44,865 nt of DNA from Desulfofundulus thermobenzoicus (GTDB taxonomy: Bacteria; Bacillota; Desulfotomaculia; Desulfotomaculales; Desulfovirgulaceae). The first letter of the stretch is position 1; each line of letters begins with the position of its first letter. The translations under genes were made by a program, and so were the position numbers. Below, one piece after another: positions 34,177 to 41,017 of this stretch. The notes under the pieces were generated by a model, which was not told where the DNA came from, did no database searches, and saw only the letters and a program-made list of their open reading frames with translations. Location of the stretch: positions 1 to 44,865 of the forward strand of contig NZ_WHYR01000027.1 in the NCBI RefSeq assembly GCF_009428905.1, given 5' to 3'.

Positions 34177-35012
34177 CGGGGGATTACGGGCACAGTTTCG
34201 CCGGTGAATTGCTGGGCACCTTTATGCTGGTGTTTTTCGGGTGCAGCACGGTGGCCGTAACGGTGCTTTTTGCGGCCCACACCGGACTTTTGCAGGTGGC
34301 CGTGGTTTGGGGGATTGGGGTGACCCTGGCCATTTATGCCACCCGGCATCTTTCCTGCGCCCATTTAAATCCGGCCGTCAGTCTGGCCATGGTTATTGCC
34401 GGGCGTATGGACGTGCGCAAACTGCCCGTATACTGGCTGGCCCAGTTAACCGGTGGTTTTCTTGCCGGAGCCGCCGTTTACGCCGTTTTTTCCCCTTCCA
34501 TGGCCGCTGTGGAGACGGCCCGGCATATTGTGCGCGGTGCTCCCGAATCTGTGCTCACCGCCATGCTTTTCGGCGAATATTACCCCAATCCTTCTTCTCC
34601 CGTGACCTGTTCCGTTTCGCTGGGGGGTGCCTTTGGGGTGGAAGCCCTGGGTACCTTCTGGTTGGTGTTGGTTATTTTCGCCCTGACGGAAGGATGCAAT
34701 GTGGGTCGGCCCTCCAGCGACGTGGCGCCCATTTTAATCGGATTAACCGTAACTGTTTTGATCAGCATTTTTGCTCCCCTGACCATGGCCGGGTTTAACC
34801 CGGCCCGGGATTTCGGCCCCCGGCTGTTTGCCTTTCTGGCCGGTTGGGGGCAGGTGGCCATTCCCGGTCCCCGGGGCGGTTTTTTTACCGTTTATATACT
34901 TGCTCCCCTGGTGGGGGGGTCCCTGGCGGCCCTGTTGTTCCACAGGCTGCTGGAGCCCTTGATGCGCGGTAAGGCTGGCAACTGCAGTTGCAAGGATCAT
35001 TTTCCCCTGTGA
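34173..35012 (+). CDS. MIP-family channel (aquaporin/glycerol facilitator)
   Basis: 279 residues, ATG 34173 overlapping the previous stop (ATGA). Six membrane segments and two half-helix motifs, HLNPAVS and GFNPARDFGPRL, giving canonical NPA/NPA pores. GELLGTFMLVFFGC opens the family. The C-terminus has a polar tail with NCSC. MIP channels pass water, glycerol, methanol-like small neutral molecules or As(OH)3; the cargo here is unknown. Its place inside a thiol/selenol gene string is unusual. Confidence 0.9.
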   Translation: MTGDYGHSFAGELLGTFMLVFFGCSTVAVTVLFAAHTGLLQVAVVWGIGVTLAIYATRHLSCAHLNPAVSLAMVIAGRMDVRKLPVYWLAQLTGGFLAGAAVYAVFSPSMAAVETARHIVRGAPESVLTAMLFGEYYPNPSSPVTCSVSLGGAFGVEALGTFWLVLVIFALTEGCNVGRPSSDVAPILIGLTVTVLISIFAPLTMAGFNPARDFGPRLFAFLAGWGQVAIPGPRGGFFTVYILAPLVGGSLAALLFHRLLEPLMRGKAGNCSCKDHFPL

Positions 35013-35093
35013 CATAGGTACGGGTGTGATTCCGGTGATGTTTGATAATGTGTGCTAACTCAGATAATACGACGCCGTAAAGGAAGAGGATAT

Positions 35094-35363
35094 ATGGGAA
35101 AAAGGGTGAATATACTGATTTTTGGCACCACGCCACCATGCCAGAAATGCCTGCAGGCCGAAAAAGAGGCCCGGCAGGCGGCGGCCCGTTTTCCCCCGGG
35201 AGAGGTGGCGGTGGAAAAGCAGGACGCCCTTTCGGAAACAGGGCAGAAATACGGTATTGTGATTACTCCCGCCGTGGTGATGAATGGCAGGGTGGTATCT
35301 GCCGGCAGGCTGCTTAAAGAACCGGAACTGGTGGAGCTGATCAGGAAGGAAATGGGGGATTGA
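35094..35363 (+). CDS. Thioredoxin-fold protein, subfamily C (CQKC)
   Basis: 89 residues from ATG 35094 (AGGAAGAGGA upstream). NILIFGTTPPCQKC (Cys16, Cys19), helix, then VITPAVVMNGRVVSAG with the cis-Pro. Close to the thioredoxin_3/redox-active disulfide protein 2 family. Confidence 0.78.
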   Translation: MGKRVNILIFGTTPPCQKCLQAEKEARQAAARFPPGEVAVEKQDALSETGQKYGIVITPAVVMNGRVVSAGRLLKEPELVELIRKEMGD

Positions 35364-35364
35364 C

Positions 35365-35637
35365 GTGTCCGTTAAAATGGAGGTCTTCAGCGGTAATCCT
35401 CCCTGTCCCGGTTGCCTGGAGATTTTAAAACTTTGTGAGGCGGTGGCCGGTGAGTATGGTGGAGAAATAGATTTTAAAAAGTATGTGGGTGAAGAGGGGC
35501 TGGAGAAGTTTAACGAATATAATATGTTCTGCGTTCCGGCGGTGGTGATTAACGGTTATATCAAAATCGAAGGGGTTGTGCCCACCCGTTCTACCCTGCT
35601 TAACGCCTTGAGGGAGGGTGGATTATGTCTAAAGTAA
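35365..35637 (+). CDS. Thioredoxin-fold protein, subfamily C (CPGC)
   Basis: 90 residues from GTG 35365, one nt after the previous stop. KMEVFSGNPPCPGC (Cys14, Cys17), then FCVPAVVINGYIKIEG. An extra Cys precedes the cis-Pro (FCVP). Overlaps the next gene by 13 nt. Confidence 0.78.
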   Translation: MSVKMEVFSGNPPCPGCLEILKLCEAVAGEYGGEIDFKKYVGEEGLEKFNEYNMFCVPAVVINGYIKIEGVVPTRSTLLNALREGGLCLK

Positions 35638-35888
35638 GTATTGAGGCCTTCCTGTCCGTACCCCCCTGTTCCGGTGGCATTGCTCTGTCCCGGTTGCTGG
35701 AGGGTATCCAGGGGGAATTTGGCGAAAAGGTGGACATAACTATTCACAGGGGGCCGGCCTCCCGCCTGGAGGAACTGAAAATTTCCGCCACCCCGGCTGT
35801 AATTGTGGGCGATCTGGTGAGAATCATGGGCGTGTGCCCCGACAGGGAAACCCTGGTCAGCGCCCTGCAGGAATGCGGAATGATCTAA
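35625..35888 (+). CDS. Thioredoxin-fold protein, subfamily C, monothiol (CSGG)
   Basis: 87 residues from ATG 35625 with GGGAGGG upstream. IEAFLSVPPCSGG keeps Cys15 only; ISATPAVIVGDLVRIMG carries the cis-Pro. The motif decay to CxxG parallels the Sec form UxxG at 37510. Confidence 0.72.
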   Translation: MSKVSIEAFLSVPPCSGGIALSRLLEGIQGEFGEKVDITIHRGPASRLEELKISATPAVIVGDLVRIMGVCPDRETLVSALQECGMI

Positions 35889-35910
35889 AAAGCGGTCCGG
35901 GGGGATAAAA

Positions 35911-36204
35911 TTGCAAAGCGTACTGCTGGAAATTATCTATGAGGGCGACCACTGCATCCCCTGCGTCTACATGCTGGAAACCGCCGAAGAGGCGGTGGCC
36001 GGCTTCGGTGATCAGGTGAAAATCCAGCTGGTTTACCTGCGGCGGGAAGAGGGGGGGCGGCGCTACCGGGAGCTGTCAAAACAGCTGGGAAAACCCGCCC
36101 CCATCCCGTCCATTTTCTTAAACGGCCGGCTTTATTTTAACATTACCCCGCCGGTGGAAGAATTGCAAAAGGCCATTCAAGATATTTTACAGTCAGGTGG
36201 CTAG
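35911..36204 (+). CDS. Thioredoxin-fold protein, subfamily B (CIPC)
   Basis: 97 residues from TTG 35911 (CGGGGGGA upstream). LEIIYEGDHCIPCVYMLE (Cys15, Cys18) and APIPSIFLNGRLYFNITP. Paralogue of 33847; the intact CxxC suggests dithiol chemistry. Confidence 0.78.
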   Translation: MQSVLLEIIYEGDHCIPCVYMLETAEEAVAGFGDQVKIQLVYLRREEGGRRYRELSKQLGKPAPIPSIFLNGRLYFNITPPVEELQKAIQDILQSGG

Positions 36205-36206
36205 TT

Positions 36207-37082
36207 ATGTATATATACAGGACAAAGGGCATCTGCCCTCCTGAAATTCACTTTGACTTATCCGGCAATATTTTAACCAGCGTGCGTTTTGTGGGCGGCG
36301 GGTGCCGGGGCAATGCCCGGCTGATCAGCCGGCTGCTGGAAGGGCAGGAGATCGAAAAGGTTTTGCCGTTGATGAAGGGTATTCAGTGCCGCAATGACAC
36401 TTCCTGTCCGGATCAGCTCTACCGGGCCGTGCAGATGGCCCTGGCCGGGGAATTGAAAGAAGAATCCATAAGGGTTTACGATGCGCCCGGGACATACCAG
36501 CGGGTGGTGGTATGCGCCGATATCAATGGAAGTGTAAAGGCACTGCAGGCCTTGCTTTCCCGGCCGGCGGACGGCGTCTTTTGTCTGGGCAACCTCACCG
36601 GGCCGGACGGGGAAAACGACCGGGTGGTGGAACTGGCCCGCGGGGAGAAAATGGTTTCCCTGCTGGGCCCCTTTGACCGCACCCTGTTCTGCGCCGACCC
36701 CAAAAATCAGGATTACCTCCTGCAGGCCCCCCTGTACCTGCGCCTTCAACTGGGTGGGCGACGTGTCCTGGGCTTTTACGGCGGCTTCATCCAGGAGTTG
36801 AGCGGTTTTTCCGATTTCGCCCCCTATTCCCTGGAATTGCTCATGGTGGCCAATTTGTCGGACTATTTGCGCAACGAAACGGTTTATCCGGCGCTGACCA
36901 CCATGACCGAACAGTTTTCCGTGGATACGTTGTTGTTTGCCTCTACCGGTTTATGGAAGCATGAGCGTTTGGGAAAGGTGGATTTTATCAACGTAGGGCC
37001 CGTGGCCGGTAACGGAGGTTATCAATATGCCCTGCTGGCCTGGGAGAATGAACAGCTGAAGGTATCTTTTGAAATGGTTTAG
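36207..37082 (+). CDS. TSCPD-domain protein fused to a degenerate phosphoesterase-like domain
   Basis: 291 residues. Residues 1-80 match TIGR03905-type TSCPD proteins: ICPPEIHFDLSGNIL, VRFVGGGCRGNARLIS and GIQCRNDTSCPDQL. The rest resembles a calcineurin-like phosphoesterase (VVVCADINGSVKALQALL, GVFCLGNLTGP, FINVGPVAG), but the metal-binding His/Asp residues (DxH, GNH) are lost. TSCPD modules occur with redox or ribonucleotide reductase proteins. The fusion and its dead enzyme half suggest a binding or scaffold role. AGGTGG precedes ATG 36207. Confidence 0.7.
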   Translation: MYIYRTKGICPPEIHFDLSGNILTSVRFVGGGCRGNARLISRLLEGQEIEKVLPLMKGIQCRNDTSCPDQLYRAVQMALAGELKEESIRVYDAPGTYQRVVVCADINGSVKALQALLSRPADGVFCLGNLTGPDGENDRVVELARGEKMVSLLGPFDRTLFCADPKNQDYLLQAPLYLRLQLGGRRVLGFYGGFIQELSGFSDFAPYSLELLMVANLSDYLRNETVYPALTTMTEQFSVDTLLFASTGLWKHERLGKVDFINVGPVAGNGGYQYALLAWENEQLKVSFEMV

Positions 37083-37140
37083 CTGGTGGGCATGGAGAAT
37101 AGGATTCCTTTGAGGTAACGGCCCGTAAGGGGGGAGAAGG

Positions 37141-37416
37141 ATGGGCAGGGTACTGGTGGATGTACTGCTGACTGATTTTCGTCAATGAGCGGCCTGTGTC
37201 TATATGGCGGAAGCGGTAAAGGTTTTACCGCCGGAGATACAGGATATAATCGAGGTACGTGAGTGGGATATGCGTACCAGGGAAGGGATAAAGCGTTTTA
37301 TGGAACTGAAGGCCAGATCCCTGCCCAGCATCGCCCTGAACAATGAACTGGTTTTTGAAGCGGAAATACCTCTCCAGGAAGATTTGATTGCCGCCATCAA
37401 AGAACGACATAAGTAA
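37141..37416 (+). CDS. Selenoprotein, thioredoxin-fold subfamily A (UxxC)
   Basis: 91 residues read through TGA 37186-37188 as Sec16. ATG 37141 has AAGGGGGGAG four nt upstream. VDVLLTDFRQ-U-A-A-C-VYMAEA aligns with Q-C-A-A-C-GYMMES at 33446, so the TGA replaces the first active-site Cys; Cys19 is kept. Then the cis-Pro block SLPSIALNNELVFEAEIP. A conventional caller would start at ATG 37204 and lose the first strand and active site. UxxC points to a Sec-Cys redox pair with low potential. Confidence 0.88.
37213..37231 (+). promoter_or_regulatory. SECIS-like hairpin of first Sec-thioredoxin
   Basis: GCGGTAAA (37213-37220), GGT loop, TTTACCGC (37224-37231): 8 perfect pairs. Loop begins 33 nt after the TGA, within the 16-37 nt window described for bacterial SECIS. 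Confidence 0.6.
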
Positions 37417-37509
37417 AATCCGGTAAAGCCAAGTATGGCCGGGATGGGATGTCCCTTCGGGGCAGCTGGATCTGCTATGATCGTTTCATCAAGACTGGAG
37501 GTAAACTGT

Positions 37510-37782
37510 ATGGCCAGGGTGACAGTAGACATTTTATTAACCGACCAGTGAGCATCGGGAGCCTACATGGCGGAAGCGGTAAAGGCTTTACCGCAGGAAA
37601 TTCAGGATCTCATTGAAGCGCATATTTGGAATGTCAAAACCCGGGAAGGTATCGAGCGCAAGGCGGAGCTAAAAGCAAAGGTCATACCTTCCATTGCCCT
37701 TAACGGTGAACTGGTGTATGAGTCCGCCATTCCGCCCCGGGAAGATTTAATTGCCGCAATATTAAAGCGAATATCCAGTTGA
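37510..37782 (+). CDS. Selenoprotein, thioredoxin-fold subfamily A (UxxG)
   Basis: 90 residues with Sec14 at TGA 37549-37551; ATG 37510 with TGGAGGT about 7 nt upstream. VDILLTDQ-U-A-S-G-AYMAEA aligns with the previous selenoprotein, but the resolving Cys is Gly, leaving the Sec alone, like a selenol-only glutaredoxin. Cis-Pro block IPSIALNGELVYESAIP. Tandem duplicate of 37141; a caller would start at ATG 37567. Confidence 0.87.
37576..37594 (+). promoter_or_regulatory. SECIS-like hairpin of second Sec-thioredoxin
   Basis: GCGGTAAA, GGC loop, TTTACCGC; loop begins 33 nt after the TGA, exactly as in the paralogue. One loop base differs (C for T) while all stem bases are conserved. Confidence 0.6.
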
Positions 37783-37844
37783 AAATTGTTATAGCTGGGG
37801 ATTGTTTAATGACCAGCGAGTGTGGCTTGGGGAGGGGAAGCCCG

Positions 37845-38816
37845 GTGTATCTGGAAGAAGTGAAAATTCATGGTTTCAAGTCCTATGCCACGGAGATCGT
37901 TATCAACTTTAAACCAGGAATCGGGGTGATCATCGGCAGCAACGGTGTGGGCAAATCCAATATCCTGGATGCCATTGCCTGGGCACTGGGGGAAAGTGAC
38001 TTGCATCGCCTGCGCTGCCACAGTGACACCGATCTGTTCTTCAGCGGCACCCGGGAATATCCTCCGGCAGAAACGGCAGCCGTAACCCTGGCCCTGAAGC
38101 TGGGTCTGGAGAAAAAGGCGCCGGGGATGCAAATGACCCGGCAGAGGGATCGCCTTGGCCGGGAGAGGTTTTTACTTGATGAGGAGGAAATTGCCCAGGT
38201 TGACTACCAGCAGCGGATAAAGGAAACCGGGCTGCTCAATGCGAAAAAAACGCTAATCCGCCAGGAGGAAATAAACAACTTTCTCGCCCTTGACCCTGAG
38301 GATCGCTTGAAATATTTAGCTGATCTGTTCCACCCCCGCCCGGTCAATGATGATCTGGTGGCAAAACTGAATAACGGGTTTAAACAGATGTTGAAAATGC
38401 TAATTCCCGATAGTGATGGGCATCTTTTGCTGGCGGCCACCGGCCGGGGGCCGGGTCTGATCGTGGAAATGGCTTTTCCCGGCAAGGGGATGAGAAACTC
38501 CATCCTCCTTTCCGGCGGGGAAAAAACCATCTGTTCGCTGGCTTTGCATCTGGCCTTTTTTGAGGAGCTGCCCAGCCCCTTTTACATGTTCGACGAGGTG
38601 GAGCCCTCGCTGGACTGGACCAATCACCACCATATGCAGAAATTATTCAAAAGGCTGGCCGAAAACAGGCAGCTGATCATGATTACCCACCTGCGCAGCA
38701 CCATTGAACTGGCCGATACCCTGCACGGGATACGCGCCCGTAATGACGGCACGTCCTTTGCCAAGTTTTATTTCCGGATGGATGAAAGGATCTTGAGGGC
38801 CTACAAGTGCTGCTGA
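37845..38816 (+). CDS. Compact SMC-like ATPase without coiled coil
   Basis: 323 residues from GTG 37845 (GGGGAGGGG seven nt upstream). Begins YLEEVKIHGFKSYATEIVINF, Walker A GVIIGSNGVGKSNILDAIAWALGE, then RQEEINNFLALDPEDRLKYL (end of the SMC N-lobe). Only ~40 residues separate this from the C-lobe: ILLSGGEKTICSLALHLAFF (signature) and FYMFDEVEPSLDWTNHHHM (Walker B and D-loop). Normal SMC has ~800 residues of coil and hinge in between. An ABC-type head-only ATPase; function in this cluster unknown, perhaps ATP-driven remodelling of the corrinoid complex. Confidence 0.85.
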   Translation: MYLEEVKIHGFKSYATEIVINFKPGIGVIIGSNGVGKSNILDAIAWALGESDLHRLRCHSDTDLFFSGTREYPPAETAAVTLALKLGLEKKAPGMQMTRQRDRLGRERFLLDEEEIAQVDYQQRIKETGLLNAKKTLIRQEEINNFLALDPEDRLKYLADLFHPRPVNDDLVAKLNNGFKQMLKMLIPDSDGHLLLAATGRGPGLIVEMAFPGKGMRNSILLSGGEKTICSLALHLAFFEELPSPFYMFDEVEPSLDWTNHHHMQKLFKRLAENRQLIMITHLRSTIELADTLHGIRARNDGTSFAKFYFRMDERILRAYKCC

Positions 38817-38855
38817 GAACCTGACGGGCGGGTAAATGTGCAGGATCTTGTCATA

Positions 38856-38941
38856 GTCACTCCAGGACCACGTCAAAGTCGCCACCGGCAAACACTGGAT
38901 GTTCGGTGGACAGACGTACTTTGACGATACCCTGGAGTCAC
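38856..38941. repeat. Imperfect inverted repeat between genes
   Basis: 24-nt arms 38856-38879 and 38918-38941 match over ACTTTGACG and CCTGGAGT blocks. The rightward frame inside (HWMFGGQTYFDDTLES) is open but starts nowhere convincing; possibly a gene remnant. Nothing else is seen between 38817 and 39045. Confidence 0.45.
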
Positions 38942-39045
38942 CCTTATGTTTTGCCCGGGCCGACAATGATACCGGGACAAAGGTATGACTTTGATGATCT
39001 CCCGGGATAAAAGTGACGAACCTGTTGTAAAGGGGTGGAGATGGT

Positions 39046-39339
39046 ATGGATCTCAAAATCATCGAAGACTTTAAAAATTTAATCCTTGATCATGGCCTCC
39101 CCGAAACGGATGTGGTTTTGTTTGGCGTCATCTGCCCCTACTGCGGCAAACATGACCGCATCAGACAGCTGGAAGCCCCGCAGGAACTGGCCGGGGCGCT
39201 GGACGAAAACGTTTTACACCGTTACCGGGCCATGTGGAACCTGTTGAGCAGAGAAGATCAGGGTATGGCCGTATGCAAGTTCTGTCATAACATTATGGCC
39301 TTCGCCGACGACAGTTTTCGGGTGGAAACATTATATTGA
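39046..39339 (+). CDS. Small zinc-ribbon protein
   Basis: 97 residues from ATG 39046 (AAGGGGTGGAG upstream). Two knuckles, ICPYCGKHDRIRQ and VCKFCHNIMAF, separated by ~45 residues, enough for one four-cysteine zinc site. No family recognised. Followed within 17 nt by the CobW GTPase, which might supply its metal. Confidence 0.7.
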   Translation: MDLKIIEDFKNLILDHGLPETDVVLFGVICPYCGKHDRIRQLEAPQELAGALDENVLHRYRAMWNLLSREDQGMAVCKFCHNIMAFADDSFRVETLY

Positions 39340-39355
39340 ACCGGGAGGGTCCCCT

Positions 39356-40375
39356 ATGGCCGAGAGCATAGATGTCTATCTGATCACCGGTTTTCTGGGC
39401 AGTGGCAAGACCACCCTTTTAAATCAGATAATCGGCCAGATGCCCAAAGATTATAAACTGATGATTTTAATGAACGAGTTCGGGGAAATCGGCATTGACG
39501 GCACCCTGGTGGCAGGGGAAGATCTGGATATCCTGGAGGTAAGCAAGGGGTCCATTTTCTGTGCCTGTGTGAAAACCGACTTCATCAAAGGGCTTTACGA
39601 GATCGCCCATAAAATAAAGCCGGATATTTTACTGGTTGAGGCCACGGGTGTGGCCAACCCCGCAGATATGAAAAAGGATCTGGAGTTGTCCGTCTTTCAG
39701 GGGATTTTCCGGTTTAAGGAGCAATTTTGTGTAGTGGACGCAGCCAACTTTTTGGACGCCTTTCAGGTCTACGCTTCGGTGGAGCACCAGATCGCTTCAT
39801 CCACCAGATTTATTATCAACAAAACAGATCTGGCCTCCCGGGAACAAATTGAAGAAATTAAAGAACTAATTGCCCGCTATCACCCGGACCCGCAGTTTAT
39901 GGAAACCACCTACGCCCGGGTTGACGTACGGGATCTGCTTTCCCTGGAATCCTCCACCACAAAGGAGTGGGCGGTGGTGATTCCACAAATGACCGATGTG
40001 GAACTGGAACAGTACGTGGAAGATATGTTATCCGATCCCCGTGCTTCCATCACACCCCCGGATCTGCTCATTTCTGCTTCTTTCTTCTGGAAGGGAGGCC
40101 CCCTGTCCGCCATTGAGGATATGAGCGGGCAATTGCCCCCGGGGGTGGTCCGGGCCAAGGGTTTTATTCGGGAGAACGGGAAGACTTATCTTTATAACAA
40201 TGTAATGGGCCGGTATGTCCTCGAGGAGTACGGGCAGCCCATTAAGGAAAACCAGAGGAACGTGCTGGTGTTTATCGCACCCCCGGAGGTTATGGCCCTG
40301 GTGGAAGATGTGATGAAAAATTTTGGCTTTGTCAAAACGGGGGAGGTAAACCGGCAGGCCTATATGAAAACGTAA
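39356..40375 (+). CDS. CobW/HypB-type GTPase of second module
   Basis: 339 residues from ATG 39356 with GGGAGGG upstream. G1 LITGFLGSGKTTLLNQII, NEFGEIGIDGTLV, GSIFCACVKTDF (metal-binding CxC), VEATGVANP, INKTDLA (G4). C-terminal domain with KGFIRENGKTYLYNN. Paralogue of the 28180 gene; each sits in a module with a UroD-type methyltransferase, suggesting metal delivery to those enzymes. Confidence 0.9.
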   Translation: MAESIDVYLITGFLGSGKTTLLNQIIGQMPKDYKLMILMNEFGEIGIDGTLVAGEDLDILEVSKGSIFCACVKTDFIKGLYEIAHKIKPDILLVEATGVANPADMKKDLELSVFQGIFRFKEQFCVVDAANFLDAFQVYASVEHQIASSTRFIINKTDLASREQIEEIKELIARYHPDPQFMETTYARVDVRDLLSLESSTTKEWAVVIPQMTDVELEQYVEDMLSDPRASITPPDLLISASFFWKGGPLSAIEDMSGQLPPGVVRAKGFIRENGKTYLYNNVMGRYVLEEYGQPIKENQRNVLVFIAPPEVMALVEDVMKNFGFVKTGEVNRQAYMKT

Positions 40376-40411
40376 GTTAGTGTAAAGAAAAATTCCAGAA
40401 GGTGATTTAGC

Positions 40412-40879
40412 GTGTCCAATGATATTTGTGGTTCCGGTCCGTCCGGCGCCGCGGGAGTGTCCTGTCCCCGGTGCCGCCGGCCAGGATTACCGGTGAAACA
40501 GGTGACGGTGGCCGCCCTGGTAAAAGATGAATATCTTCCTTTGACCACAGGGGACGGATTTCATCTGTGTATCACACCGCAATGCCCGGTGGCTTACTTT
40601 AACGGCGACATTGTGTTTAACGAAAAGGATCTAAAAGTGCCGGTATGGTTCAAGGAGCACACCGGCCCGGTGCCGGTCTGTTACTGTGCCGGGGTGACGG
40701 ATTGGGAAATAATGAACCACATTCAGCAGGGTTGCTGCTCCTCCCTGATCGACATCCAGAAACATACCGGGGCCAATACGGGTAAACAATGCCTGACCAA
40801 AAACCCGACCGGCCGCTGATGTAAACCGGCTGTGCAATCGGTGATTGCACGGGGTTTGGAATTGAAGCAAAAGAAATAA
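40412..40879 (+). CDS. Selenocysteine-containing CopZ-like Fe-S/zinc protein
   Basis: 155 residues read through TGA 40817-40819 as Sec136; GTG 40412 with AGAAGGTGA upstream. Matches the N-terminal domain of Archaeoglobus-type CopZ: CPRC (18, 21), HLCITPQCPVAYF (53, 58), VCYCAG (90, 92), GCC (108, 109), then GKQCLTKNPTGR-U-C-KPAV. Relatives have NPxGRCC here, so Sec replaces the first Cys of the CC pair, in a BFD-like [2Fe-2S] region. The frame continues to TAA 40879 with VIARGLELKQKK, as expected for the family end. Could pass metal or electrons. Confidence 0.8.
40823..40857 (+). promoter_or_regulatory. SECIS-like hairpin of the CopZ-like gene
   Basis: Inner stem GTGCAATC (40832-40839) and GATTGCAC (40843-40850) with GGT loop; outer stem AAACC (40823-40827) with GGTTT (40853-40857) across a 4x2 internal loop. 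The loop begins 21 nt after the TGA, the same distance as in the methyltransferase. Confidence 0.65.
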
Positions 40880-41017
40880 AAGACCTGTTCTGAAAAATAG
40901 TTTTTTTCAGCTGAACCGGGTTTTAGTCCTGTGGCTGCGGAACGGGTTTGGGTAATGGGGGCGCTCAGGCGGCCGGTTTCCGCCGCTGCGGCATTCCGTA
41001 TTTAGGGCAGGTGGTAA

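Noticed and set aside
35010..35045. MIP channel TGA as selenocysteine
   Set aside because: The family ends here; the readthrough is short, not Cys-related and lacks a hairpin.
37779..37844. Longer N-terminus of the SMC-like protein
   Set aside because: The extra residues are not SMC-like, whereas GTG 37845 has a strong ribosome site and starts at the canonical first strand.
40880..41017. Cobalamin riboswitch before the BtuF-like gene
   Set aside because: No B12 box (GCCACTG) or conserved core; the only strong hairpin belongs to the Sec readthrough of the previous gene.
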